The notes beneath the pieces were generated by a model. The model was not told where the DNA came from. It saw only the letters and a program-made list of their open reading frames with translations, and searched no databases. A stretch of 14,213 nucleotides of DNA from JBFLVN01 sp040758475 (GTDB lineage: Bacteria; JAGRBM01), in assembly GCA_040758475.1 (NCBI GenBank), contig JBFLVN010000074.1:1-14213 (forward strand), given 5' to 3'. This document shows positions 1-7,802 of this stretch, in pieces. Position numbers and translations under genes: made by a program. Position 1 is the stretch's first letter. Each line of letters starts with the position of its first letter.

Positions 1-1050
1 TTCGACCTGGAACGCTATGGGAGAATCCTTGGAAACATCGGATTCCCCCTCCGCCCGTCCCGGGACTACGTGAACGTGGAAGCCGGTTCGGCCTTCGAGA
101 TCGGGGCCGGTTACGAACTACCGGCCGAGTGGATCACCCGCCGGTTTTCTTTCCTCGCGACGCTCGCGGGGGAAACGGAATTCACCGGGTCGGACGTGGA
201 AGAAATCCCCTTCGAGCTCCTGGGCGGTTTCCGGTGGGCGCCGGTGGAGGGCCTCTCCCTCCAGACCGCCGCCGGGCGCGGCTTTACCGATGGCTTTGGT
301 TCTCCTGATTTCCGGATCGTCTTCGGGCTTTCCTGGCACGCGCCCAAAGGGGCGGAGCCTGTGCCCGCTCCGGTGGACGACGACCCGGATGGCGATGGCC
401 TTGCTGGCGCCGCCGACGCCTGCCCCGCCGACGCCGAAGACAAGGACGGGCACGAAGATACGGACGGCTGCCCCGACCCCGACAACGATGGGGATGGGAT
501 ATCCGATGCCGCGGACAAATGCCCCCTAGAGGCCGAGAACAAGAACGAAGTGGAAGACGAAGACGGCTGCCCGGAAAAGGATTCCGATGGCGATGGAATC
601 CTCGACGCGGCGGACAAGTGCCCGCAAGAGCCCGAAGACAAGAACGGCCGGGACGACGGGGACGGATGCCCGGATGGAAACGTGCAGATCGAAGGCGACC
701 GCCTCAAGCTCTCGGGCTCCATCCTGTTCAAGACCGGGAGCGCCGAGCTCGACAAGCGCAGCTACGGCGTCCTGGACGAGGTGGCCGCCATTCTCCTGGC
801 CAATCCGAAAATCAAACGGGTCCGCATCGCGGGCCACACGGACGACGCCGGGGCCGAGGCCGCCAACCAGTCCCTCTCCGAGCGCCGCGCCGTCTCCGTG
901 CGGGATTACCTCGTGGCCCGGGGGCTATCCGCCTCCCTCTTTGAGACCGCGGGCTTTGGCGAATCCGAGCCCATCGATACGAACGAGACCCCCGAAGGCC
1001 GCGCCAAAAACCGCCGCGTAGAGTTCCTGATCCTGGAGCAGGGGGAGTGA
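1..1050 (+). CDS. OmpA-family outer-membrane protein with TSP3-like repeats (5' truncated)
   Basis: The reading frame is open from the first base, so the true start lies upstream. The GTG at 70 is only the first possible start inside the window. The visible part is 349 residues. Residues 1 to about 115 alternate hydrophobic and polar residues and end in strand-like segments (FRIVFGLSW), as expected for the end of an outer-membrane beta barrel. Residues 128-226 hold three Asp-rich DxDGDG/CP repeats of the thrombospondin type 3 kind, which usually bind calcium. From about residue 234 to the end there is an OmpA C-terminal domain with LFKTGSAEL, AGHTDD, NQSLSERRA and GRAKNRRVEF. By alignment with E. 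coli OmpA, Asp281 and Arg296 of the visible fragment correspond to the residues that hold diaminopimelate in peptidoglycan. The likely role is tethering the outer membrane to the cell wall. No clear terminator follows the TGA stop. Confidence 0.93.
   Translation, partial: FDLERYGRILGNIGFPLRPSRDYVNVEAGSAFEIGAGYELPAEWITRRFSFLATLAGETEFTGSDVEEIPFELLGGFRWAPVEGLSLQTAAGRGFTDGFGSPDFRIVFGLSWHAPKGAEPVPAPVDDDPDGDGLAGAADACPADAEDKDGHEDTDGCPDPDNDGDGISDAADKCPLEAENKNEVEDEDGCPEKDSDGDGILDAADKCPQEPEDKNGRDDGDGCPDGNVQIEGDRLKLSGSILFKTGSAELDKRSYGVLDEVAAILLANPKIKRVRIAGHTDDAGAEAANQSLSERRAVSVRDYLVARGLSASLFETAGFGESEPIDTNETPEGRAKNRRVEFLILEQGE
382..678 (+). repeat. Three tandem 99-nt (33-residue) TSP3-like coding repeats
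   Basis: Three in-frame units of exactly 99 nt start at 382, 481 and 580. Each encodes DxDGDG, then a short Ala/Asp stretch, a CP dipeptide, an acidic stretch with E(D/N)K, and DGCP. The units differ at many codons, so this is an old protein-level duplication and not a recent DNA expansion. The two cysteines per unit and the regular Asp spacing match the calcium-binding linkers that join barrel and peptidoglycan-binding domain in many OmpA proteins. Confidence 0.85.
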
Positions 1051-1283
1051 CGGGCTAAAACGGCCGTATTGGAAGGACAAAGCGCGAATTCATTGGCGCG
1101 CCCGGGCGGAAGAGTTTCGAACCGCCGTTCGCGCCTTGGCGGCCTAGGGCGCCGCACCCAAAACGGCCAGAAACTTATTCCAAACCCCAGGAAGGGACAA
1201 GGGATGGGCGATGGTAGATTCCCCTTTCCCAAGGAGATCTATCGCTCTTAGGGTCTTGTTTTGTGGCATGGTCCGCCCATGCA
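1051..1283. other. Intergenic stretch with no recognised feature
   Basis: Between the OmpA stop and the first recognisable transposase codons I see no gene, RNA or strong terminator. Short inverted repeats occur (GGCC-rich around 1136-1155) but without a T-tract. Part of this stretch could be the left end of the insertion element, but no terminal inverted repeat pair could be matched by eye with the sequence after 1970. Confidence 0.4.
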
Positions 1284-1970
1284 ATGCTTCACGATGATTT
1301 TTTGCGATATTCCGCTCTCGCGCCAGCCTTCTCCTCGAAAACCGCGCTCTGCGGCAGCAGATCGTGGTGTTAAAGCGGCAGGTTCCAAGGCCCAAGTTCC
1401 GGGGTTCAGGTCGGCTGTTCTGGCTCTCCTTAGCCGCCTTTGGGGCGGCTGGCGGGAAGTTCTGCTCATTACCTAACCCGCCACGGTCGTCCGGTGGCAC
1501 CGGGCGGGCTACTGGCGGTGGAAGTCCCGGGGGAAGCCCGGAAGGCCGAGAATCCCCATTAAACACATCGCCTTTATCAAGCAGATTAGCCGCGAGAATC
1601 CCAGTTGGGGCCAGAACCGGATCGGGAAGAACTTCCGGTACCGATCCAACCTGGACGAATGGCTTTCGGAAGTCATGGATATGAAAGGCATTCCCACCCC
1701 TTACGGAGCGTCCAAGGCCAACGCTCATCTGAGCGCTTCATGCGGACGCTGCGGCAGGAGGCCCTCGACCACTTCATTTTCTTAAACGAGCGCCATGTCT
1801 ACCGGGTTACGAAAGAGTTCGTGGAGTTCTACAACCGGGCCCGGCCCCATCAAGGCACCAGTGAGATTCCCAATCCCCCCGAACTGTGGATCAAGTCCCC
1901 ACCCGATGGGCGGCTAGTGGCTCGTCCCGTGCTCGGCGGCCTGCAACACGACTACCGGCTGGTTGCATAA
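1284..1970 (+). pseudogene. Decayed IS481-like/integrase-core transposase
   Basis: Pieces of one transposase appear in order but in different frames. ATG at 1284 begins MLHDDFLRY. A shift then gives FRSRASLLLENRALRQQ and VLKRQVPRPKFRGS (about 1313-1430, frame 2). A second shift gives LLSRLWGGWREVLLI, a TAA at 1474-1476, then PATVVRWHR, GRPRIP and ISRENPSWG. This joins abruptly, in frame, to a segment from the far end of the core (LDEWLSEVMDMKGI, SKANAH), so the middle of the domain with the first two catalytic Asp residues is missing. A third shift near 1730 restores ERFMRTLRQEALDH, NRARPHQG and VLGGLQHDYR up to the TAA at 1968. The Glu of ERF is probably the last residue of the DDE triad. 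The element cannot make an active enzyme. It lies beyond the 3' end of the minus-strand operon. Assignment to the integrase-core group is solid; the exact IS family is less so. Confidence 0.85.
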
Positions 1971-2022
1971 GACGCGGATGGAATTTTTGGGGAGTACGAT
2001 AATAGAGGGCATGACAGCTTTC

Positions 2023-3117
2023 TCAGGCTGTTGTCCGCTGAGTCTGACGGAAAGTCTTTAGAAATTCCTGATTTTTCACGTAACCATTTTCGACGAACCA
2101 CGTGATGGCCCGTTCGATGGACTTTTCAATGGGCGTAAAACCCAGCCCTAGTTCTTGCGTAGCTTTAGTATTGTCAAAGTAGAGGTAGTTGTTGGCATAA
2201 CGGATCCCGCTGCCGGTCAAGAGTGGGCGCTTTCCTGTCCGGTCGGCGCGGCGTTCCATCCAATCCCCAAGGGGGGCGGCGAACTGAAGCGGAAGCTTGC
2301 GGGCTTTGTGAGAGACACCGCTTACCTTGGCCACAAGGTCAATAAACTCCTTGAACGTCAGATTCTGGTTGGAAAGGATGTAGCGCTCGCCGGGCTTGCC
2401 GTGCTTTTCGGCCAACACGTGCCCCCGAGCCACGTCCTCTACATCCACGGCGGAGAAGCCCGCGTCGAAGTAGAACCGGTTCTTTCCGTTCACGATATCG
2501 AGAAGAATCTGCCCCGTGGGCGTTGGGGCGATATCGCGGGCACCGAAGGGAAACCCGGGGTTGCAGAAGAAAATATCCAGCCCCTGGCGGACGAACGTCT
2601 TGGCTTCTTCTTCGGAGAGCCACTTGGACGTGACATAGTCGTTTCCCGCTTTGACTTGATTGAATCTGTCCGTTTCTTTGGAAAGGACCGTGCTGGGCTG
2701 GATCCCCACCGCGGCGATGGAGGACGTATAGACGACCTTCTCCACCTCCTGCCGGTAGGCCTCCCAGAGCAGATTCATGGAACCGATGCAGTTGACCTCG
2801 AACATCTTCTCCCGGCGGGGAAGCCAGATCGCGTAGATGGCAGCCAGATGAAATATTCGACTGCAGCCTTTTACGATGTTCTTGAGAGAGTCGGGATTTT
2901 GAAGGTCACCCTCGACAATCTCCACGTCTAATGCTTGAAGATTCTTTGTATTTTCGCCCGGCAGGACCATGGCGCGGACGGTACGGCCCTCTTTGAGGAG
3001 TTCCCTCACCACATGGGAGCCGATAAATCCCGCGGCTCCCGTGACCAGCGTTTTACCGGAGACCTTGCCGGGCTTCTTCGCCGGCGCTTTTTTTACGCCA
3101 TTTGTTTCGACGGCCAT
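2023..3117 (-). CDS. NAD(P)-dependent extended SDR, HpnA-like sugar epimerase/dihydroflavonol reductase family
   Basis: A 364-residue protein with the Rossmann nucleotide-binding motif TGAAGFIG at residues 26-33, the GDL acidic turn near residue 71, TSS around 131-133 as the catalytic Ser region, and the catalytic pair Y161xxxK165. Segments such as CNPGFPFGARDIAPTPTGQI and PGERYILSNQNLT resemble HpnA, the hopanoid-associated epimerase, and related dihydroflavonol-4-reductase-like enzymes. Residues 1-20 form a Lys-rich extension before the fold. The ATG at 3117 is preceded by GGGAGG about 9 nt upstream, which supports this start. It is the last of seven minus-strand genes, 46 nt after the ABC1-type gene. 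No other hopanoid gene is in the window, so the substrate is open: a sugar, a steroid or isoprenoid ketone, or another hydroxy/keto compound. The SDR fold is certain; the HpnA-like label is a resemblance from memory. Confidence 0.88.
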   Translation of the reverse strand: MAVETNGVKKAPAKKPGKVSGKTLVTGAAGFIGSHVVRELLKEGRTVRAMVLPGENTKNLQALDVEIVEGDLQNPDSLKNIVKGCSRIFHLAAIYAIWLPRREKMFEVNCIGSMNLLWEAYRQEVEKVVYTSSIAAVGIQPSTVLSKETDRFNQVKAGNDYVTSKWLSEEEAKTFVRQGLDIFFCNPGFPFGARDIAPTPTGQILLDIVNGKNRFYFDAGFSAVDVEDVARGHVLAEKHGKPGERYILSNQNLTFKEFIDLVAKVSGVSHKARKLPLQFAAPLGDWMERRADRTGKRPLLTGSGIRYANNYLYFDNTKATQELGLGFTPIEKSIERAITWFVENGYVKNQEFLKTFRQTQRTTA

Positions 3118-3163
3118 TTTCCAGATCCTCCCTGTTTATGACTTTGCTCTCTATTGCGAATCG

Positions 3164-4597
3164 TTACGCGACGGCCAGCGCACCCTGTTGGGTCCGCCGC
3201 ATGTCTTCCCGCGCCTTGTTCGCGAGTACCGCCACGTAGGTCATGGCGATGGGGAGAAAGTCCACCTTGGGCATGTGCTTTTCGAGGGGCACGGGGGCGG
3301 TGGCCAGGACGCGTGCCAGAAGGGCGTAGTGCTCAGGCACCGAGGCGATGCGATGCACCTCGTTCAGTTCCACAAATTCGGAGGCCATTTCGGCCAGGTT
3401 GTGCCTCAAATGCTCGACGATGTCCGTTCCTTCGCGGAAGAACCCCAAGATTTCGTCCGTGGTCCGGATTCCCTGCTTGATCCAGAGGTCGAGGGACTCG
3501 TGCGTCTGGCGCTTTGTCCGGAAGCCCTGCTCCCAAAGTGCGCTCGTGATTTGGCCGTATTGCTTGGTGAGGTATCCGTTAATCACCTGGACGACGCCGA
3601 AGCGGAACCCATCGGGGAAGTCTTTCGTACAGCCGAAATCCAGCATGGCGAGCGTGGGCTTGGAATCCGGGGACTCGGGGTCCGCGTCCATCACCATGAA
3701 GTTGCCGGGGTGCGTGTCGGCCTGGAAAAAGCCATGGTAAGCAATCGTGTAGAAGAGGCATTCCACCATGCAGCGGAATATCCAATTTTTCTTGGCTGCC
3801 GGTACCTGTTCGTTCACATACCAAGGGACGATCTTGTGCGCCTCGATGTATTCCATGCAGATGACCGAGTCGCGGCAGTAGTCCTGGTAGAGCTGCGGGA
3901 CGCGCACCATGTTTTTAGCCTGCATGTCGGCGAGTTGCTCGCACATCCGGCGCTGGTTGTAGGCCTCATTCCGATAATCGAGTTCCCGCCCGATGTACTT
4001 GACGAACTCGTCAATAAGGGCGTCGTAGTCAATGCCCGTGGATTCCTGGTAGAGGCCGTACTCGAGAATTTTCACAAAGAGCGGCAGCATGAGCCGCACG
4101 ACTTTGAGATCGGCGAAGAAAAATTTATCGATCCCGGGGTACTTTACCTTAATGACGGCCTCGCGGCCGTCCTTGAGTGTGACGCGGTGGACCTGTCCGA
4201 TGGACGCGCAGGCAAGGGGCTGGCGCTCGAACTTAGCGAAGATATCCTCGGGTGGGGCGCCGAAGTCCTGCTCGATCCGTCGGCGGATGGCTCCTTCGGA
4301 TGCGACCGGATTCTGGTCTTGCATCTTGACCATCTCGCTGAGGTAGGCCGGGGGCAGGAACGCCGCTTGAGTGGAGAGGAACTGGCCGATCTTGATATAT
4401 ACGCCCTTGAGATGGACAAAGTAGTCGTAGAGGCGCTTGGCGTTGACCTGGTGCAGCTGATCAAGCTCCGCGCGCCGCAACACGCGACCCTTGGGGAGGC
4501 GCCTCCGCCGCACGAGACCGTACCAGACGTAACTTGCCAAGATTCTGGAAAAGAGGATCACCGAGATCGCACTTCGAATGATCCGGTTGTGCAGCAT
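3164..4597 (-). CDS. ABC1/AarF/UbiB-family atypical kinase-like protein
   Basis: A 477-residue protein with the hallmarks of the ABC1 (UbiB/COQ8) family. These are the N-terminal KxGQ motif at 69-72 (IKIGQFLSTQ), an Ala-rich loop variant ACAS at 129-132 in LACASIGQVH, the VIK lysine K150, ELDY at 205-208, the catalytic-loop equivalent QADTHPGN with D294 and N299, and the metal-binding DFG at 320-322. Residues about 7-28 are hydrophobic and may form a membrane anchor. Family members support ubiquinone and other isoprenoid lipid biosynthesis, with ATPase rather than ordinary protein-kinase activity. The ATG at 4597 has AGAGGTGA about 8 nt upstream. The gene starts 38 nt after the DUF35 gene and so is probably in the same operon as acyl-CoA genes, which is not the usual ubi context. 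It may be a paralogue that serves a lipid pathway and not the housekeeping UbiB. Confidence 0.92.
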   Translation of the reverse strand: MLHNRIIRSAISVILFSRILASYVWYGLVRRRRLPKGRVLRRAELDQLHQVNAKRLYDYFVHLKGVYIKIGQFLSTQAAFLPPAYLSEMVKMQDQNPVASEGAIRRRIEQDFGAPPEDIFAKFERQPLACASIGQVHRVTLKDGREAVIKVKYPGIDKFFFADLKVVRLMLPLFVKILEYGLYQESTGIDYDALIDEFVKYIGRELDYRNEAYNQRRMCEQLADMQAKNMVRVPQLYQDYCRDSVICMEYIEAHKIVPWYVNEQVPAAKKNWIFRCMVECLFYTIAYHGFFQADTHPGNFMVMDADPESPDSKPTLAMLDFGCTKDFPDGFRFGVVQVINGYLTKQYGQITSALWEQGFRTKRQTHESLDLWIKQGIRTTDEILGFFREGTDIVEHLRHNLAEMASEFVELNEVHRIASVPEHYALLARVLATAPVPLEKHMPKVDFLPIAMTYVAVLANKAREDMRRTQQGALAVA

Positions 4598-4628
4598 GCC
4601 CGATCACCTCTAAATGAACGATGAACCT

Positions 4629-4648
4629 GCCGGCCTTACACGGCCGGC
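4629..4648 (-). other. Perfect 7-bp GC-rich hairpin over the stop of the DUF35 gene
   Basis: GCCGGCC at 4629-4635 and GGCCGGC at 4642-4648 form a perfect stem with a 6-nt loop that contains the TAA stop of the DUF35 gene. On the minus strand no T-run follows (AGGTTCATCG), so it does not look like a standard intrinsic terminator. It could protect the 3' end, reduce read-through into the kinase gene, or be chance in GC-rich DNA. Confidence 0.35.
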
Positions 4649-5040
4649 TCGAATACGGGCAGATGCCTTCCCTCGGGAAGTTCTTCCCAGGCCACGCGCA
4701 CCTTCATGCCGACACGCACGTCTTCGGGCTTGCAGCCCGCCACGTTGGAAAGAAGGCGCACGCCATCGTCCAGGTCCACGAGCACGACGGCATAAGGGAC
4801 CCGGACGGCCATCATGGGGTTTCCCGGTTTGTGCATGACGCTCACGGCATAGACCGTGCCGTGCCCGGCCGACTCGCGCCAGGAAAGCTCCGTTGAAAGG
4901 CAGTGAGGGCAGAATTCCCGCGGGTAGTGAATGGGGCGCTCGCAGCGGGCGCACCATTGAAGGAGCAATTTCTTGTTCTTCGTGGCTTCCCAGAAAGGGG
5001 CAGCTACGGCCGACGTCCCCATGATGGCGCGGGCGCTCAT
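4636..5040 (-). CDS. DUF35 zinc-ribbon/OB-fold acyl-CoA-associated protein
   Basis: A 134-residue protein. An N-terminal helix (PFWEATKNKKLLLQ) leads into a rubredoxin-like zinc ribbon with Cys30, Cys33, Cys44 and Cys47 (CARC...CPHC), followed by an OB-fold part (GHGTVYAVSVMHKPG, PYAVVLVDLDDGVRLLSNV, VGMKVRVAWE). This is the standard DUF35 architecture and length. DUF35 proteins pair with thiolase-fold enzymes and are needed for their folding or activity, as in the archaeal HMG-CoA synthase-thiolase complex and the actinobacterial Ltp2-ChsH2(DUF35) aldolase. The chosen ATG at 5038-5040 overlaps the thiolase TGA by four bases (ATGA), which implies translational coupling and fits a fixed-stoichiometry complex. 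An upstream in-frame ATG at 5145 would add 35 residues inside the thiolase gene and lacks family similarity, so it is not used. Confidence 0.92.
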   Translation of the reverse strand: MSARAIMGTSAVAAPFWEATKNKKLLLQWCARCERPIHYPREFCPHCLSTELSWRESAGHGTVYAVSVMHKPGNPMMAVRVPYAVVLVDLDDGVRLLSNVAGCKPEDVRVGMKVRVAWEELPEGRHLPVFEPAV

Positions 5041-6233
5041 AGTGTCGCTCCTGTTCCAAGCACCACCGTACCGGTGGAAGAGAGGATTCCCCCGCATCCG
5101 TGGGCTACCGCTATCTGGGCGTTCAGCACCTGGCGCGGGCCGCATTCGCCGCGAAGCTGGTGAACGGCTTCCACGAGAAGAAACATCCCATACATCCCTG
5201 GGTGGGTGTACGAGAGTCCGCCTCCGTTCGTGTTAGTCGGGAACGATCCCCCAGGACCAAGCTTTCCGTCCTCGACGAACCGGCCGCCTTCGCCCTTGGG
5301 GCAAAAGCCCAGATCTTCGAGGTGCAAGAGCTGCGTAATAGTAAAAGAGTCGTAACCTTCTAGTACGTCTACATCGGAGGGCGAAATCCCCGCCATTTGG
5401 AAGGCCCGGGGGCCTGAAACGGCGCCCGGCGTGACGGTCAGGTCGGGCATCTGGCTGATCATCATGGCATGGTTATGGGCAGTGGCCGCCCCCAGGACGT
5501 AGACGGGGGGCTTACGCAGGTCTTTGGCCCGGGCCGCCGAAGTGAGGACTACGGCGCCAGCCCCATCGGTTACCAGGCAACAATCGAAGCGGTGGAGGGG
5601 CTCGGCCACGTAGGGAGAGGCAAGGACTTCCTGAAGCGTCAGGGGCGTTTGGAACTTCGCTCGGGGATTCTTGCAGGCCCATTGCCTCGTTGAGACGGCG
5701 ATCTGGGCAAGTTGTTCGGGCGTCGTTCCGTATTGGGCCATGTGGCGGCTTGCGGCGAGCGCATAGGCTCCCGCCGGGCTAAGAAGCCCGTAGGGCATCT
5801 CCCATTCGATCATGGGCATGGGGGCTTTGGGGTCCAGCATCGCGCTCATCATGGCGGCATACTTACGGCCTGACCCCTTGGCCCGGGCCCGTGCCGCGTA
5901 GACAATCACGGCAACCTCACAGAGGCCCAACGCGATGGCGGCTGCGGCGTGTTCGACCAGGACCTCGAAACTCGAACCGCCTGTCATCGTCGAATCCGTA
6001 AAGCGTGGTTGGATACCCAGATGCTCAGCCAGGTCCATGGAAGGCATCATCAGGCCCGTACAGAGAACCGCATCCACGTCCGAAAGGCAAAGGCCCGCAT
6101 CGGCCAACGCCTCTCGGATCATCCGCACTTCGAGTTCGCGTTCGCTCCCTTCCAACTCGCCCGAAGGAGAGGCGAGATCTACGGCTCCGACAATTGCCGC
6201 GCGTCCCCGTAGGCTCATTACACTTTCACTCAT
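5037..6233 (-). CDS. SCP-x/Ltp2-like thiolase-fold protein lacking the nucleophilic cysteine
   Basis: A 398-residue thiolase-superfamily protein. The C-terminal half follows SCP-x thiolases closely: EGYDSFT at 292-298 (ELHDCFS in human SCP2 thiolase), LGFCPKGEGG, NTNGGGLSYTHPG at 334-346, and HGCGG at 378-382. In the N-terminal half the segment that should carry the acyl-accepting Cys reads TMTGGSSFEV (82-91), so no Cys is available. The SCP-x oxyanion His is Tyr294 here, whereas His344 and Cys380 remain. In the Ltp2 aldolase of steroid side-chain degradation both catalytic Cys are lost and Tyr residues do the chemistry. The best guess is thus a retro-aldol acyl-CoA C-C lyase or another non-thiolytic reaction, in complex with the DUF35 product encoded next. 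The ATG at 6233 overlaps the synthetase stop (ATGA). The superfamily is certain; the reaction is inferred. Confidence 0.88.
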   Translation of the reverse strand: MSESVMSLRGRAAIVGAVDLASPSGELEGSERELEVRMIREALADAGLCLSDVDAVLCTGLMMPSMDLAEHLGIQPRFTDSTMTGGSSFEVLVEHAAAAIALGLCEVAVIVYAARARAKGSGRKYAAMMSAMLDPKAPMPMIEWEMPYGLLSPAGAYALAASRHMAQYGTTPEQLAQIAVSTRQWACKNPRAKFQTPLTLQEVLASPYVAEPLHRFDCCLVTDGAGAVVLTSAARAKDLRKPPVYVLGAATAHNHAMMISQMPDLTVTPGAVSGPRAFQMAGISPSDVDVLEGYDSFTITQLLHLEDLGFCPKGEGGRFVEDGKLGPGGSFPTNTNGGGLSYTHPGMYGMFLLVEAVHQLRGECGPRQVLNAQIAVAHGCGGILSSTGTVVLGTGATL

Positions 6234-7786
6234 ATCTGGCGCCCCATTCCTTTCCAGTAATCATCGCGCAATTTGCGTTTGAAGAGCTTGCCGCTGGGTT
6301 CGCGGGGCAGCTCGCTTCGAAAATCGATCGAACGGGGCAATTTGTACTTAGCGAGCTTGTCGGCCGCGAATTCCAGGAGTTGCCTGGCGAACGCCTCGTT
6401 TCCTGTAACGCCGCTGGCCGGTTGTACGACGGCCTTTACGGCTTCACCCCAGTCGTCGTCAGGTACTCCGAAGACCGCAACATCGGCCACCTGGGGGTGG
6501 GAGAGGAAAATTCCCTCAATCTCGGCCGGGTAGATGTTGACGCCGCCCGAGATGATCATGTCGGCCTTCCGATCACAGAGGAAAAGCCAGCCGTCTTCGG
6601 TAAGATATCCCATGTCGCCCACGGTAAAGAGATTTTTCTTGCGGCTTTTCTCGGTTTTTTCTTTGTCCTTGAAGTAGTCGAAGCTGCCGATGGGAGACGA
6701 CATGTAGACGGTTCCGGGCTTATTGACAGGAAGTTCATTGCCTTCGTCATCAAGAACCTTGATGGTGGAGCCAGGCCAGGCACGCCCCACAGTGCCGGGG
6801 TGGTCGAGCCATTCGCGGGGCTTGACGGAAGTGCCACCGCCTTCGGTGGCCGCGTAATACTCGTAGATGACTGGCCCCCACCATTCGAGCATGCGTTTTT
6901 TTATGTCCACGGGGCAGGGCGCCGCCGCATGAATGACGCAGCGAAGGCTATCGGTGCGGTACCGTTTTTTCACACCCTCGGGAAGCGCGAGAAGCCGGTG
7001 AAACATGGTGGGCACCATGTGAGAAGTCGTGACTTTGTGCTTTTCAATAAGTTGCAGTGTCTCTTCCGGACCCCACCGGTGCATGAGCACCAGGGTCTGG
7101 CCCATGTGCATGGCCATAAGGCTGAAGGCGCCCGGGGCGGTATGGTAGAGCGGGCCGGGACAGAGGTGGACGCCCAAACCGGGTTTGATCTCGAAGAGAC
7201 TGCCCAGCATCGTACCCAATTGCGCTGCCTGCTCGGGACTCACGGGCACGATGGGACGGCGCACGCCCTTGGGGCGGCCCGTGGTGCCGGAAGTGTAGTT
7301 CATGTTCTGTCCCGCCACCCGGTCCAAGGGAAGCGTTGCCGGTTGGTCGTGGTAGAGTTCGTCGTAGAGGCGGAACCCATCAATCTTTCCGGAAGAGAAC
7401 ATCCGGGTCCGATCGAACGACGTCTCCCGCGCAGCCTGGAGGGCGGCCTGCGAATAGGCCGCGTCTGCGACAAAAACCTTGGCCTCGCAGTCTTGAAGGA
7501 TGTAAGCGGCTTCCGCACCAACCAGGTGGTAGTTGATGGGCGTGAGGTAAAGTCCGATTTGGGAAGTCGCCAGCGCGATCTCAATCCAGGGCCCATCATT
7601 ACCGAGAAGAATCGCGATGCCATCGCCTTTCTTGAGACCCAGCGCCCGAAGGCCATGCGAAACCTGGTTGACGCGGGCGAGGAGTTCACCTGCCGAAATC
7701 TTCTCCCCGCCCGGGGTTACCAAAGCCAGGCGGCCGGGATCATTTTGGGCCCATGCCCAAAATCCAACTTGGGGTTGTTGCGCCAT
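6230..7786 (-). CDS. Acyl-CoA synthetase (AMP-forming, FadD-like)
   Basis: A 518-residue member of the ANL adenylate-forming superfamily, of normal length. The P-loop YTSGTTGRPKG is at 164-174, A5 motif YYAATE at 310-315, A7/A8 hinge GDMGYL at 390-395 and CDRKADMIISGGVNIYP at 404-420, and the A10 catalytic lysine K500 in PREPSGK. It would activate a carboxylic acid with ATP and CoA to an acyl-CoA. The first residues (MAQQPQVGFWAWAQ) are typical for the start of the family. The ribosome site before ATG 7786 is weak (GGGG), and the gene follows the upstream dehydrogenase gene by only 16 nt, so coupling is likely. It overlaps the thiolase-fold gene by 4 nt. In this operon it probably supplies the substrate of the two dehydrogenase subunits. 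Chain type cannot be read from the sequence; relatives act on fatty, aromatic and steroid-side-chain acids. Confidence 0.93.
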   Translation of the reverse strand: MAQQPQVGFWAWAQNDPGRLALVTPGGEKISAGELLARVNQVSHGLRALGLKKGDGIAILLGNDGPWIEIALATSQIGLYLTPINYHLVGAEAAYILQDCEAKVFVADAAYSQAALQAARETSFDRTRMFSSGKIDGFRLYDELYHDQPATLPLDRVAGQNMNYTSGTTGRPKGVRRPIVPVSPEQAAQLGTMLGSLFEIKPGLGVHLCPGPLYHTAPGAFSLMAMHMGQTLVLMHRWGPEETLQLIEKHKVTTSHMVPTMFHRLLALPEGVKKRYRTDSLRCVIHAAAPCPVDIKKRMLEWWGPVIYEYYAATEGGGTSVKPREWLDHPGTVGRAWPGSTIKVLDDEGNELPVNKPGTVYMSSPIGSFDYFKDKEKTEKSRKKNLFTVGDMGYLTEDGWLFLCDRKADMIISGGVNIYPAEIEGIFLSHPQVADVAVFGVPDDDWGEAVKAVVQPASGVTGNEAFARQLLEFAADKLAKYKLPRSIDFRSELPREPSGKLFKRKLRDDYWKGMGRQI

Positions 7787-7802
7787 CGAAAGCCCCGATT
7801 AC

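Noticed and set aside
382..678. CRISPR-like or satellite DNA repeat
   Set aside because: The units are coding, in frame and diverged at the DNA level, with no spacer structure.
2013..2032. Terminator at the end of the SDR gene
   Set aside because: The stem is only about 5 bp (ACAGC/GCTGT) and no T-run follows on the minus strand.
2969..4624. 551-codon plus-strand open frame opposite the ABC1-type gene
   Set aside because: It lacks any recognised domain and mirrors a gene with all family motifs on the minus strand; long antisense frames are common in GC-rich DNA.
5041..5145. 35-residue N-terminal extension of the DUF35 protein
   Set aside because: It lies wholly inside the thiolase-fold gene and has no family similarity; the ATGA overlap at 5037-5040 gives a better start.
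5037..6233. Ordinary acetyl-CoA acetyltransferase (thiolase) function
   Set aside because: The nucleophilic Cys is absent, so standard thiolysis or condensation is unlikely even though the fold is thiolase.
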